Source: Pyropia yezoensis (Eukaryota > Rhodophyta > Bangiophyceae > Bangiales > Bangiaceae). From it: a stretch of DNA of 64,000 bases. Positions 1-12,455 of the stretch are shown in pieces (the stretch's first letter is position 1; the number at the start of each line of letters is the position of its first letter). The notes beneath the pieces are model-generated. The model was not told the DNA's origin. It worked only from the letters and a program-made list of their open reading frames with translations, and did not search any database. The DNA lies in contig CM020619.1 of assembly GCA_009829735.1 (NCBI GenBank), positions 9,042,375-9,106,374 on the forward strand. The letters are read 5' to 3'. Both the position numbers and the translations under genes were made by a program.

Positions 1-2465
1 CTGGCCCGGGTGTGACTACCAAACTGGGGGCCGTCTTTGGAGACACGGATGCGGGCACCACCGCCGCACGCGCCGCCGTGGTCCCCCCGCCCGCGGCCGG
101 GTCGTGCCCGCCTGCAGACGCGGGCACTGCGGCCCAGTCGCTCCCTCCCCCCGCCAAGGCCGCCGCCACCATACGCCCGGCCGTTTTCGCCGTGTTGGGA
201 GGGGGGGCACGCGGCACGGCCCGGGTTGCGGGCGGTACCCGCGAGGCCGCCACCGAACTGGCAGGCACAGTGACGTCCGCCTCAGGCGCCGCCGTCGTGG
301 TTGGCGTGATGAAGGGTCGCGCCGCCGCGGGCGCCGCCACGCGCCGCGCTACCGACGGTGCTGCCGCGGGTGACGCCGTCACTGGGGACACCACAGAGCG
401 CGTCGCCATGGGCAATGAAGCGGGTGCTCGTTCTCCTGGCGCATGGGTCTTTGCCGACGTCGCCACGGGCGCAGCCGCCTTGGGAGCCGATCTCCCAAAC
501 GCCGGCGCCTCGGGTGCGGCGGCCACAGAGCCTGCCGCGACAGGGACGGCCGCTTCCCATGCCACGGACCCGGGTGCCGTCGCCACTGGCGCGCTCGCCC
601 CGGGCGCCGCCACGGGCGACGTTGTCACAGGCGCCGTCACGGCGGGCGTCGCCTCCACGGGTGCCGCCGCCATCGGTGCCACCATCACAGGCGCTGCTGC
701 AGCAGGCGCCGCAGCCTCGCAGGGCCCAGCCACGGACCCCGTCGCCCCGGGGGCGGCCGCCACAGGCGCCGCACAACCCCCAGGCAGGGCCGTGGACGTC
801 GCACCCGCGGGCGCGTCGTCCCCACCGCCCGTCGCGGCCACCGCTGCCCCGTGCCCGGGCGCAGCGGCTGGCGGAGCGGCCCAGTCCCCCCACCGCCCCG
901 ACAGGGCGGCTGCCACAATCCGCCCCACCACCACCACGGGACGATTGGCCGCCGTCGGGCCACCACCGCCCGCCGGCAGGGCGCGCGGCGCCTGGCCAAA
1001 AGACGGCGGCGGGGGGGGAGCGGCCCGCCCCACAGCGGGCACCGCCGCCACGGGTGCCCCCGCCGGCACCGCCAGCACCGGCTCCGCCGCCACACCCTTT
1101 TTCGTCGCGGCCGGCACCACCTCCGCGGCGGGTGCCCCTTCCCTCACCCCTACCACCGGCAATACGGTTGGGGACGGTGGCGCCGCCGCCGTTTGTGCGA
1201 CCGTGGCGTCAGGCGGTCCGGCGACGGAGGGGGCCACGCCACGCGCCACGGCCGCCGCCGCCTCCACCGTTTCCACCCCCACCGCAGCCACCGCCGCTCT
1301 TGCCTCCGAGTCCATTGCCACCCCATCGCCCCGCCGCGCCTCCTCCACCGCCGCCGCCGCCACCCCCACCGCCGCCGTCGCCGTCGCCGTCGCCATCGCC
1401 GCCATCTTCCCTGCTATCCTGATGGATAGCTGGCGGGGATCCCCCGAATGGGTGCGGTCGGCCACGCCCCCGCTGCCACCCGGGACCGCCGTCGACAGTG
1501 GGGAGGGAGGGGAGTGCGCCGCCGGCGTGTCGGGCGCCGCCCCCACAGCTGGTCCCGCCGCCGCAGCCGGTCCCGCCGCCCGTGTCGCCGCACCCGCCGC
1601 CCCTGCCTGCATCGCTTACCTCGTCGTCGGCCACCGCCCCCCTCGCCCCGCCCAGCCCCTCTGGCGTAGAAAGACCCCGTCGCCGTCGGGCGGCGGCGAC
1701 GACAGACGACACAGCCGCGGTGGAGACCGCCCCCCCATCACGCCATCCCCCCCCTGCTGGAAAAAGCGAAGCGATCAAGCGCTTGATGGGCCACTCATGA
1801 AACGAATCCTGGCGAATTGTCCACTGACACCAGCCCGCCCATGTATGTATTTACCTGAGCCGTCGTCTCCCCGCTGTGGAGGGTAGGGCGAAGGGGTCGC
1901 GCGTGGGCGCGTGGCCGACGCTGACGGGCGCGTTTTCCCACGGCCGTGGTCTCAGTCTGGGTCAAGCGTGGAAAGGCCAACGCTACCTCGGCGACGACGC
2001 TTCCTTTGCTGCCTGCCGTTGGCGCCCTGGAGGAAGTCTACGTAGACTTACGACGGAGACCTATGCACGCCTACGCAGGCCTGAGCTTGCCTGCACACAG
2101 GCCTGCGCAACCCGGTCCAGGCTTTTGCATTAGTCGAGGCCACGTCGGCAGAGATTTCCATGGAGTGAGCGCAGCAAGACGTGACACAGATACTTGTGAA
2201 CAGGGGTGGGTGGGTGGCTGAGAGCTGGTGCTGCTTGCTCTGCCGCGACCGCCGCCTTTCTGAAGGCTGTGCACAGTGGATGGGGGCTGCGAGAAAAATT
2301 GGGGAGGTTCCGTCCGAGGGGTACCCTCGTCGGTGCGTATCCGTGGCCCCTACCGACGCCTACGGCTATGCTATCTCACTATACCTCCCGCCTGACGAAC
2401 GGGTACCGGCCCCACGCCACTGGTCTAAAACCCATGAGACGCGCGGCCGTGGCCCGCCCCGACAG
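1..2465. other. low-complexity GC-rich DNA with an unassigned open frame
   Basis: No recognisable gene. A plus-strand frame stays open from the left window edge to the stop at 1884-1886. It encodes an Ala/Thr/Gly/Pro-rich product with no domain, and other frames over the same DNA are also long and open (one ends in a poly-Pro run near 1330-1420), as expected for biased GC-rich sequence. It could be the 3' part of a low-complexity cell-wall-like protein that starts outside the window, but nothing selects one frame. From 1887 to 2465 I see only short shadow frames. Confidence 0.35.
280..780. repeat. degenerate GC-rich minisatellite
   Basis: Irregular tandem units of about 12-15 nt related to GGCGCCGYCACR recur across this stretch. 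In one frame they give a drifting Ala-Thr-Gly-Ala pattern. Units vary too much to give an exact copy number by eye. Confidence 0.5.
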
Positions 2466-3074
2466 TTAATAGCAGCCTGGGCCGCGGTACCCGTACCCGC
2501 AGCGGATGCACTTGCCGTACACACACCGGAGGTTGGTGTAGCACACCGTCTTGGACGCGTTGGCGCAGGAGCCCCCCACGCCCACGTACTTCTTGCACAG
2601 CTTGCCCACACATGACAGGCCCTTGTAGCAGGCTGTCTTGGACGGGTCAGCGCACGAGCCGCCAGCCGCCACCCACTTCTTGCACACGTTGCCGATGCAC
2701 GAGAGGCCGCCGGCGCACTTGGCGTACGCGGCAGGCGCGCAGCTGCCGCCCGCGGGGGTCCACTTGAGGCACCGTCCGCCCTCGCACACGTGGCCGTAGC
2801 GGCAGAGGAGGCCCGCCGACTTGAGGCACACCGCCCCGGCGGTGCCGTACTTGGCCGTGCACTTGCGCTTGTAGCAGACGGCGCTGCCCGAGCAGCGGAC
2901 GCGGCCGCCGCAGGTCTTGCCAATCGCCACGTACGTGTAGCCATAGTACTGCTTGTCCGCGGCGTCCACCGTCGCCGGCGCGGCGTCGGTGGCGTCAGCG
3001 GCAGCGGCGGGCGTGACAAAGACAGTCAGCGCGGCGAGGGCGACGGCCAGACGCAGCATCCTGGAGGCCCCCAT
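2466..3074 (-). CDS. secreted cysteine-rich repeat protein
   Basis: A 202-residue protein, single exon, starting at the ATG at 3074-3072. Residues about 6-26 form a hydrophobic signal peptide ending in an Ala-rich cleavage region. The mature part holds 22 cysteines in about five repeats of roughly 29 residues, the last four very regular: C-x7/8-C-x4/5-C-x4-C followed by KKW/KKY-x4-GGSC. The protein ends in a Cys-Gly-Tyr-rich tail. It is probably exported to the wall or extracellular space and folded by disulphides. The pattern resembles small Cys-knot or EGF-like modules, but I do not assign it to a named family. No catalytic residues are seen. The three internal repeats are so alike that recent internal duplication is likely. 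The upstream 100 bp is purine-rich, without a clear TATA box. Confidence 0.8.
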   Translation of the reverse strand: MGASRMLRLAVALAALTVFVTPAAAADATDAAPATVDAADKQYYGYTYVAIGKTCGGRVRCSGSAVCYKRKCTAKYGTAGAVCLKSAGLLCRYGHVCEGGRCLKWTPAGGSCAPAAYAKCAGGLSCIGNVCKKWVAAGGSCADPSKTACYKGLSCVGKLCKKYVGVGGSCANASKTVCYTNLRCVYGKCIRCGYGYRGPGCY

Positions 3075-6000
3075 GATCGGTCGGCACTTGGAGGGAGAGA
3101 ACGGGAGGTGAGGGGGCGGAGAAGGGTGTGCTGGGGAGAGGGGATGGAGCGGTGGTGGCTGGCTTGGTCGGTTGCTGTGGGGCTTGATGAGAGGAGATGC
3201 AGCCCCATCTGCTCCATCGCCGCTGCACGCTCTTGTACCCGTCCGTCACCGACACCTCCCGACCTGCTCAGCGGCACTCGTTGCGCGTACGCCAGGGCTG
3301 GGTGCACCTCTGCTAGCGCGCCCGTCAGGCTGGTCGTTCGCTGCCGTCAGAGAGGCGCCCGCACGGCATCCAGCCCCCGTACAGCAGCAAATCGCCTCCC
3401 AAGCGGGGCTCCCACGCCCCTTCCCCACGGCACGTGCCCGCCCTGGACAGTCGTGGGAGCTCGGGCAAGGGGGGGGTTGGGGAAGGGCTGGCGACCGCCC
3501 TGCCAGACGCCCTTTATTTTTTCTCCCACGCCTCCTGCCGCGGCATACCGCGTGGGCACCCGCGGGCGCGCACCGGCGCTACGCACTGTCGTTCCCCCAC
3601 CCGCCTCACCCTCCCTATGCAGCGGCCACCACCTCACCCCCCCGCCCACGGTCACACCCACCCGATGAAGCTGGATGGGGTAGCTGGGGATAGAACACTT
3701 GGGCGGAGAGAGGAGGAGCGGGGGGGAGAGGGGAGCGCGAAAGTGCGTGTTCCATGGGCGCCCCCCACGGCCACCCACCGAGGCGGAGGTAGCCGGATCG
3801 CCTGGGACAGCCGACTCAACGGCGGGGGTGTGCTGCCCCCCAGCCCCCCCCGCCGCCAAGCTGCAGCTGCTCCCTCCTGCGGCTTTTGCAGCCCGCCAGT
3901 CAGCCCCCACACGCCGCGTGCGGTTTGGACTGAGCAAGGGAGGGGGCGAGGCGTTTTCCGAGCGCTCCGCGGCGGCGGTCGCCACACCAGCCGCCACGCC
4001 GGTGGCGGAGGGTTGGTAGGTACAGCGTTCGCGAGAGCTCCCCCCCACTCCTGATGAGCGTGGCACCCAGGGCCACTCCGGCTGTGCGCAGCCGCCGGCG
4101 GCCACTACCCCACGGCCGCGGTGCGCGCGGGCGGCGGGCGGGCACTTTCACCCTCCTCACCCTCCGCGGATTCGACCGGCGCCCGCGACGCCGCTCTCCC
4201 CCCACACCAGCCGGGAGGGAGGACCCCCAATGCGCAGCACACTGCCGCACACCCCCCCCGGCGACGGCGCGTTGGCCGCCCGCCGCGGTCAAGATCGCCG
4301 ACCCCCCCAGCTCATTTTGTTGGATGCCCCGGCTCCTTGGGTGTGCCCACCACTCTCCACATGGCCGCGGCTCTTCTCCGTGCCAGCGGGGGTGATGCGC
4401 AGAGTTTTCCTTTTTCCCCCAGCGGCCGCTGGGTACTCGCTGTCGCTGGCTGCCCGCATCCCCCCCCCCCCCCCCTCCCCCGCCCCTCCTCCGATTTATC
4501 TCCCCCGCACGCGACCGCCGTCGGACCGCTCACTCCCTTTGGCCTTGACCAAGGGCCAGGGTTTGTGGTGTAAGAGGCGTTCGTTGGAGCGCCTGCGCCC
4601 AGCTGCCCTGTCCTGCCCACGTGGCAGTGGCCGTGGGAGTGGCAGTAGAGGGCGGTGAGGGACGGGGAGCGCCCGCCGCGGCCCGAGCTGTGCGGCACAG
4701 CCCTGCCGCAGTGGGCCGTGGGGGAAGGGGATGGGAGGGGACGGGCGTCGTGGGAGGCCTGGGCGGCGACGACGCGCGCCCGGAGCGGGGCCGGATCCTC
4801 GTCAGCGGGAAACAAAGACCTTCCGCCCGGGGCTCTTCCGCCCACGCCGTTCCGTGCACACGGAATGATTTCCTTGTCATCGTCCCCATGTGGATCTCTT
4901 CAGTCCGACTGCGAAGGGGACTTGAACACATTTTTGCACAAGACCAGACACGAAAGCACCCGAATCGGTCGATTGATCAGGTCAATCGAACAGATATGCA
5001 TGATGCGTTATGATTGGCTCACTGCATTGCTGGTGCCGGATCACTGGCGCTAGCAGGGGCGCCCATGCATGACGGCCCAGCTCTGGCGTGATGCAGCACA
5101 GGATCGAGATTGGAGTGGAGCCAGTCACACGCTCCCGTTTCCCAGTCGCTCTGTGCGTCTGTCCCTCCCTAGCCTACCTCCCTCGCCTCCCCCCCAAACA
5201 CTCTTCCCGCGCTGGGGTCCCGGTCCCTCGTGTGGCGGGGCGCGTGCACACGCAGGGGGACGGCCGGCAGCGCACGCGTCTCGCTACGGGGGGCGTGTGT
5301 CTCGGGGCCCCGTCTCCCCTGCAGAGGGGGAGGCCGCGTGGGAGCGTGGGTGTCCGAAGACCTGTACCAGGCCAGGCCAGGTGTGAGGGGAGAGGGACGG
5401 CCTCTGGCCCCGTTCTGGTCTGGTATGGTCGTCGTATCCTATGTGCTCTGGGGCTCGCGTTCGGAACCCAGCGGGGCCGTCGTGTTGGGAGCACAGAGGG
5501 AGTGGGGCGCGTGGGCCCTCGCCGCTGCATCTGACTCGGTAGACAGGGGGCTGCGCGGGGACACTTTTTGAGCCCCCCTCCCTTCCCCCACCTCCGTAGC
5601 CTATTTGGCGCCAGAGGTCCGCACGCGCGGAGATACACCTGGCCCCAACTGCTGCCACGCCCCGTTCCCTTGGCCCCATGTGACCGTGACTGGGGGCGGA
5701 ACAGGTCTGCGGAGGCCACTCCCCTGCGCTCGCCTGCTGGTGCTTCCTGTTTTTTCCTCTCTTTTTCGTGTCTCTTTTTTCTTGGGAGCTTGGGTGTTCG
5801 CGGGTCGTGTCCTGGCGAGCGGGCCCCACACCCCATCCTCCACCGCCAGACCCGGGCGCGCCCCTGACCCCCCCAGCGCCACCCCCCTCCTCCTGCATGC
5901 GTCACAGCCCAGCGGGGCCCAGCCCAGCGGGGCCCTGGCCGTGAAGTGCTCCGGCCGCAGTGGCTGTGCAGGGCCTGTGTGGGCTCCCCGCACCAGGCGC

Positions 6001-7142
6001 AAGGGAATCTGGCAAGGGGGCACTCGCCTCGCGGGGAGACCTCCTGTGTGCGGGGGAGGAGCACCCGCACCCGTCGCCTTGGCCCCGAGTGGCCCACTCC
6101 TTGCCCCCCCCCCCTGCCTACTCAGCACGAGTGGACCTCGGAGGTCGACGTCGCGCGCGCGGGCGGTGAAGGTCTCCGGCAGCCTGCGTACGTACATACA
6201 TACATACGTGCTGCCGTCCGCTGTTCGCCGGCGCATTCCTGCTCGCCCGCACGCGTGCCTTGCCAGCACACACAACCCAACCGTTTGCGTATTTGTCTGC
6301 CTGCTTGCTTGTGTTCTTGCTCCTCTCTTGTCGCTACGTGCTTCCAATCTCCTTGTGGGCCCGCTGCGCGCACGCGGGTTGGCAGGTGCGAGGGCGTGTC
6401 CTTGTCTGCTTCTGTAGTCTGCTGGTGAAGCCGTTCACGGAGACGTTGGCCTGGACCACCAGAGCCCACCTGCGCTGTCCGAGCGGCCTGGGAACACTGC
6501 AGGTATGGTGTGGCGACTGGGTCTCCATTACTGGGCCCTGCTGCTGTGTGCTGCGCCCATCTCTTGCTGAGTGTTATGTAGCTCTGGATATCCACACGCC
6601 CTGGGACACAGTTGGTCTGGCACGCGGTGTTCTTGCCTTTGCGTCCGCGTGGTCTACATGTCCACGCACAGCGTCCCATCTGACACAAACGCCGTTGTCC
6701 AAGCTTGTGCTCTTGTTTGTGGGGCCCATCTGTCCTCTCTCGCCTTTTTGCTGGTGTGCCGCCTCTGCTGCCCTGTCACCTGCAGTGGAGCGCCAAGTTG
6801 TTGTCGAGTGGCCTTCTTGCCCCGCCTGACACAGCTGCGCCAGTCTTGCGTCGTCACACCTCAGCCGGTGTGCTTGTGTTCCCACACGGCGTCGTCTTGA
6901 TGCAACGTGTGTTGCGGTCCGTTAGCGACTTGGTGACGGGCTTGGTGTACGTTGCTGACCGCTTCCCGGTGCGCCCGCCAAACAGCCGCGAGCTTGCTTC
7001 TGGATGCTTGAGAGGGGGGAAGATAGGTGGTGTCGCGGGTAGTACGTGCAGTGTTCTGACCCGGCCTGTGGCACCGTGCGTGTCGCCTTCTTGTGTACGC
7101 CTGTGCAGTGAGGACACGGCTCGGGAGTTGAACCCAGACGGG
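3075..7142. other. intergenic, no gene recognised
   Basis: This gap of about 4 kb separates two divergent genes. It holds G- and C-rich low-complexity blocks (for example a C run near 4461-4473) and a more T-rich part from about 6240 to 7140 that leads into the F-box/vWA gene. A short TACA microsatellite lies near 6193-6206. Frames here overlap on both strands and none shows a domain or a continuous family match. The T-rich end probably contains the promoter and 5' UTR of the downstream gene. Confidence 0.4.
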
Positions 7143-8213
7143 ATGGAGGACGAGGCGGTCGTTGTGGCTGACGGTGGGTTGCCCCATTCTGCCCCCGACT
7201 CAATGGAGACCAACCAGATGCAGGCGATGCTGCTGTCGCTGCCTGATGAATTGCTCAGCTGCTGTTGCGAGGGCATGGAGGTGAGCAGCCTCATCGCCAT
7301 GGAGTCGACGTGCCGCCGGCTGCGGGAGCAGGTGTCGACGGACTCGCTCGCTTGGCGGCAGGCAGTGAGGACCAAATGGGGCAAGGCGTACAACAACGAG
7401 ATTCTTGACGCGTCCGCGGTCATCGCGGGTGGCTGGAAGAAGCTTTTTGCCGAGAAGTACGAGCCCGAGCGCCGCCAGGCCGCCTTTGTGTCGCCCACCC
7501 GTTCAGAAGTTACTGCCATCCTGAACGTCATCAAAGGCCAAGGGCCTACCCTGCCGCGCGTGAAATTTGCGCCGGGCACGCCGCCGTCGCCGCCATACGG
7601 TACCAGCCCAGTCAGCGTCTCGATCCCGATGTCGACTGAGGAAGACGGACGGGGCCCGCTCAGCATCGTGTGCTGCGTCGACGGCTCCAGCTCAGTGACG
7701 GAGGAAGACTTTTGGGCAATGAAGGACTTCTTGCGGTCCCTAGTCTGCAGCTTATGCGAGACCCACCCCACGGCGCTCTTCTCGCTGCTGCAATTCAACC
7801 AGACCGTCAAGCGGGAGTTGCCTGCGCTCATCCCCGTTGGCCCTGCCGCCAAGGTTGCTGTGCAAACCATGAAGCAGCTGATGGGGTCGACCGACATTGA
7901 GAAGCCCTTGGCCACCGCCGCGAGCATCCTGGCGTCGGCCGAGGAGAACGGGAGCCAGGGAGGCGACAAGGTGATTCTGCTGCTCAGCGACGGTCAGACC
8001 CACATGGAGGAATTGGCGAAGTCCGAGGCCCAGGTCCGTAAGGCGGCCGAGACTACAGGTGCCCGCTTTTATGCGCTTGGCGTCGGGCGGGACGTTGACG
8101 AGGATGGTCTCCGCCGTGTTGCCGCCGGCACGCTGCTACCTGCTCGGTCCCACCTTCAGCCGATGCAGCAGGGCGCCTACTTCACCCTGCGCAGGCATCG
8201 TGCGAGACGCTAG
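7143..8213 (+). CDS. F-box / von Willebrand factor A domain protein
   Basis: A 356-residue protein. Residues about 30-75 form an F-box (LSLPDELLSCC then a helical region with W71). This is the Skp1-binding part of SCF ubiquitin ligases. Residues about 172-330 form a vWA domain with a complete metal site: D180-x-S182-x-S184, T250 and D283 in LLSDGQT. Together this suggests a substrate adaptor that recruits its target through the vWA fold, in cytoplasm or nucleus. I chose the ATG at 7143 because it lies just before the conserved region. The frame is open further upstream with an ATG at 6900, so a longer N-terminus is possible. The last about 25 residues (Arg-rich) do not look like vWA, and an unseen 3' intron could change them. 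Confidence 0.8.
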   Translation: MEDEAVVVADGGLPHSAPDSMETNQMQAMLLSLPDELLSCCCEGMEVSSLIAMESTCRRLREQVSTDSLAWRQAVRTKWGKAYNNEILDASAVIAGGWKKLFAEKYEPERRQAAFVSPTRSEVTAILNVIKGQGPTLPRVKFAPGTPPSPPYGTSPVSVSIPMSTEEDGRGPLSIVCCVDGSSSVTEEDFWAMKDFLRSLVCSLCETHPTALFSLLQFNQTVKRELPALIPVGPAAKVAVQTMKQLMGSTDIEKPLATAASILASAEENGSQGGDKVILLLSDGQTHMEELAKSEAQVRKAAETTGARFYALGVGRDVDEDGLRRVAAGTLLPARSHLQPMQQGAYFTLRRHRARR

Positions 8214-9951
8214 ATGTGGCGCACTTGGCGGCATGCCGCGTCTGTACCGCCGGTAGGCGCACGAGCAGCGGTCGTATGTGTACAGAGGCTGATAGTTTTG
8301 CAGCTGGTGCTTGGCCAGCTCGGTCGTGGTCCGCTTCTACTTGTGTGATGCGATGCCTCTTTAGTGGTGCTGGCCGTCATTGCACGGCTTGCCGCCGATG
8401 TTGTGCTCTGGTTGAGCGTGCGTTTTGCAACGCGTGTCGAGGGCCGACCCTTCTGGGATGTGCGTGGATAGCTTCTTGAGTGAATTAGTACTGCAACGAA
8501 CTCTTCGCCTGCGGCACTAGATAGCACGTCATCTGAGCTTCTCGCCGCCTCGACCAAGCTCACAAGCGACAAGTGATGGCGCGCCAAGGGGCCACAGAGC
8601 GCGAGCCCGCTGCCTCGTTACTGACTGGAAGTGTGGCTACAGGGCGTCACGGTCGGCCTACGCGGCGCGGTGAAGGACTCCATGGTCGTTGACGAGCCAT
8701 CGCCTAGATGTACGGATGCATGCCGTCACTCGTTCCCGCCACGGAGAAGCTCCACCCCAGCGGCTGCTGTTGCGCACGTGAGTGAGCATGCCAGCGCAAA
8801 GCGTGTGTTTCTAACAGATGCAGTCGCAGCAAGACCCGCAGCTCCGCCACCCGCCCACGCCGCCGCCACCGGTTGTGCCGATGTACGCAGCGCCACGCAT
8901 TGAACGCCGTTGTCTGTAAAAAAAAAGTGGCCAGAAACGTTCGCAACAGAAAACAATGGTGCATCAGAAAACCGCACGCCGGTCAGCTCGCCGTCTCCGG
9001 ACAGGTAGAGACCAGCAGCACATCAGCGAGGAACTACTCTGCATCACCAACTCACTCAAGAGTGGCATACAACGTGTGAAGCAAACGTACAGACACTAAA
9101 AAGAGTCATCACCTGCAGTACTCTACCTGGAGCCAATCGAGCAATCTGGCGGAGGTTCGCGCCATCTGCATATCCAGCGTGCTCGCGAGAAGTGTGGTGT
9201 AGGCATTCCATTGCGCTCCACAGCGCGCCATCTGATCCGTTCGGCAGAACCAGCCAGCGTCCCAAGTCAGACAGAGATAATCATGCCATCAAACGGACCA
9301 GTAGGAGCAGCCAGTCAGAGCCTGCCGAATCAACAAATGGGTCAGTACGTGGTCTACGCGGGGGAACGCCAACAGCTCCGATGCTCAACAAAGGTGTGCA
9401 TCGCTCAAAGCTACGGCTGCTAATCCCCAACTTACAAACAGCGCCGCGGATGCCACTTTCCACGACGCGCGAGTCGCACGGAGGGCGGTAGTCCATGGCG
9501 CACCGTCTCACCCGGTCATGAAGGGGAGTGGGATGACTTCATGAACAGTCCACATAAGCGGTTTCTATACATACGCCAAGGGCCACGCTCCGCATCAGCT
9601 GGCTAGCCCGACCACATGTCTAGCTTCTGTGTAAGCGAGAAAGGACAGAATATTTACAGCAAGCGCAAAGACTACGAGTCCTGAAGCGGGCCTCGCTGCT
9701 GCACCGTCGGTCATCGCCAGACCAGGCACCCACAGCCACACGTAAGTGACACGCGCCTGCGTCGCCTTCTCGCTCACTTGCACACGGCAATGGCGCTGCC
9801 CACGATGATGTGTACCCCACCAGGATGCTGGTCCTGGTCAGATAAAGCACACTCCAGACGCGTCTGCAACAAACTGCCATACACTCTGTCGGAGAGCTCA
9901 AGCACCAGCGCAAGCAAACGGCAATAGAAGCGCAGTCCGCTAACATACACC
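8214..9951. other. intergenic between convergent genes
   Basis: This 1.7 kb separates the 3' ends of the F-box/vWA and J-domain genes. Composition is closer to balanced than elsewhere, with an A-run of nine near 8919. Both 3' UTRs must lie here. No frame has a recognisable domain, and I see no RNA gene. Confidence 0.4.
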
Positions 9952-10803
<852 letters not shown>

Positions 10804-11756
10804 AGTGACGTCGCTGAGTTACCAGAAAAGGCGGAAGAGCAAGATCCCGCCCACCAGAGAAGTACTGCAGGCCGCGCGTTCGGGCGAAGGGCTATGCGTT
10901 CGCGGCCCATGACATTTGTGGCGGCCGGGTTGGATGCGCAAGCGCATCAGTCCGTGAAGAAGGTGTCAGCATGTTGACTGAACGCGAGAAGCCCGATTGG
11001 CCACTGCCATAGAACTACAACTTATTTACATGTGCCAGAAGGTGGAATGCAGATGTTCCGGTTACTTAATAACAATACACTCTTGGTGTACGTCTTACAT
11101 AACTATTTACTTTACAGCAATGTTCGTGTTCGTTGCGAGGATCCAGCGCGTGACACTTGGCGTCGAATGCTGCATCGCTCGTGTGTTCTTAGTCGGGCTG
11201 GGCGACGTGATTGGCTGGCGCCGCGTACACAGATCACAGCGATGCTAGTCCCTGACACGTTCTCTCGAGCGGGGCGGTTCACGGTGCCGTGGGCGAGACC
11301 CCCCTGCTGGCACTCCAGACGAGCCCACGAGGAGGGCTCATCGGCAGCCTCTGCTGGCGAAGCCGCTCGCCCCCCTACCTAGCCACCCCGCCCTGGGGGC
11401 CCAAACGGACAGCCGTGTGCGCTGGACGTGTGCGGGCGCTGGCCGTGTGCGGCCAGCGCACACCCGCCTATGCAGCGCCCTGCGAACGGCCCGTTCACGT
11501 AAAGAGGGCAAGGGATGGCCCCGACTGCTTGCCACCCACCGCAGCAACTCCAACGCAGTGTTCGCACAACAATCCCACACCGGCGCTCTCTCTTTCCTTC
11601 CCCGTCCTCCTCCCTCCACACTTTGTTGGCTACCCGTTCTGGTGCACACCCGAACCATCACAGCGCGTACCCGCCTTCCCCTCCCCACGCGTCTTCCCCT
11701 CCGTCTCTTCCCCTCCTTACCGACTCCTCCCCCTTTCGTTCCCTTCTTCCTCCATC
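10804..11756. promoter_or_regulatory. divergent intergenic region with a pyrimidine-rich leader
   Basis: This gap separates two divergently transcribed genes, so both promoters should lie here. A relatively AT-rich stretch at 11000-11150 sits in the middle. The about 190 bp before the downstream ATG (11560-11756) are strongly C/T-rich on the plus strand, a likely 5' UTR or initiator region. An inverted CCAAT (GATTGG) occurs at 10994-10999. No TATA box is obvious. Confidence 0.35.
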
Positions 11757-12455
11757 ATGGGCCGCAGCGGCAGCAGGGGTGCGATGACCTACCACGCTAC
11801 CTTTTTGGCGCTCCTACTCATCGGGGGCGCCGGCTTTCTCGGCGTGGGCCTGTGGCTGCAGCTATCCAAGGGCGGTGGTCCGGTCAACCTTGAGTGGACG
11901 GGCAGCGGGTTTATCGACAGCTTCCTCACCCTCGGTGTGGCGAGCATGATTGTTGGCGGGGCGCTGCTCGCCACGTCGGTGTTTGCCATGTGCGCCGTCT
12001 CCCGGTCGTGCATCGGCACGGTCGCCCGGGTGATCTTTGTGCTGGCCACCCTCGTCGTCACGGCGGCCCTGGTCCTTTTGGCCGTCGCGACGCTGTTGAT
12101 CGCTTCCAACAACCGGCCCGGCGCGGTCGAGGATATTGTGCGCGACAGCTGGGAGCGGACAGTCAGCAGCTCGGACCAGTCCGTGGTGAATGAGGCGTGC
12201 ACCATCCAGCGGGATTTCGGGTGCGCAGGCTTTGTCGCCGGCGACTGTGACGGGTGCAACGATGGGGTGGGCGCTGTCGGTAGCGCGTGCGCGGAACGCT
12301 GCCCCCGTTGCGAGCCGACCACCCCCGCCTCGTCTTCGGGCTGCTACGACGCCATCATTGACCGGACGCGCAAGATCTTCCTCCCCGTCGGCATCACCGC
12401 GTCGGTGTTGGCGGCGGTGGCGCTCGTGGACGTATTTGTGGTGTGCGCCATTTAA
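11757..12455 (+). CDS. tetraspanin-like four-pass membrane protein
   Basis: A 232-residue single-exon protein from the ATG at 11757, behind a pyrimidine-rich leader. Hydrophobic segments lie at about residues 12-34, 55-80, 84-116 and 206-232. Between segments three and four is an extracellular loop of about 90 residues with ten cysteines. This is the tetraspanin layout: small loop, tight TM2-TM3 turn and large Cys-rich loop. The diagnostic CCG of the large loop appears here as CAG (IQRDFGCAGF), with other cysteines downstream. The chain ends right after TM4 with almost no cytosolic tail. Tetraspanins organise membrane microdomains. I call this a divergent member rather than a certain one. Confidence 0.7.
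   Translation: MGRSGSRGAMTYHATFLALLLIGGAGFLGVGLWLQLSKGGGPVNLEWTGSGFIDSFLTLGVASMIVGGALLATSVFAMCAVSRSCIGTVARVIFVLATLVVTAALVLLAVATLLIASNNRPGAVEDIVRDSWERTVSSSDQSVVNEACTIQRDFGCAGFVAGDCDGCNDGVGAVGSACAERCPRCEPTTPASSSGCYDAIIDRTRKIFLPVGITASVLAAVALVDVFVVCAI

Noticed and set aside
12-1886. 624-codon plus-strand frame open to the window edge
   Set aside because: Low-complexity composition, no domain, and competing long frames in the same DNA; kept only as low-complexity sequence.
5174-6097. 307-codon minus-strand frame
   Set aside because: Arg/Pro/Gly-rich, no start context or domain, and competing frames on both strands.
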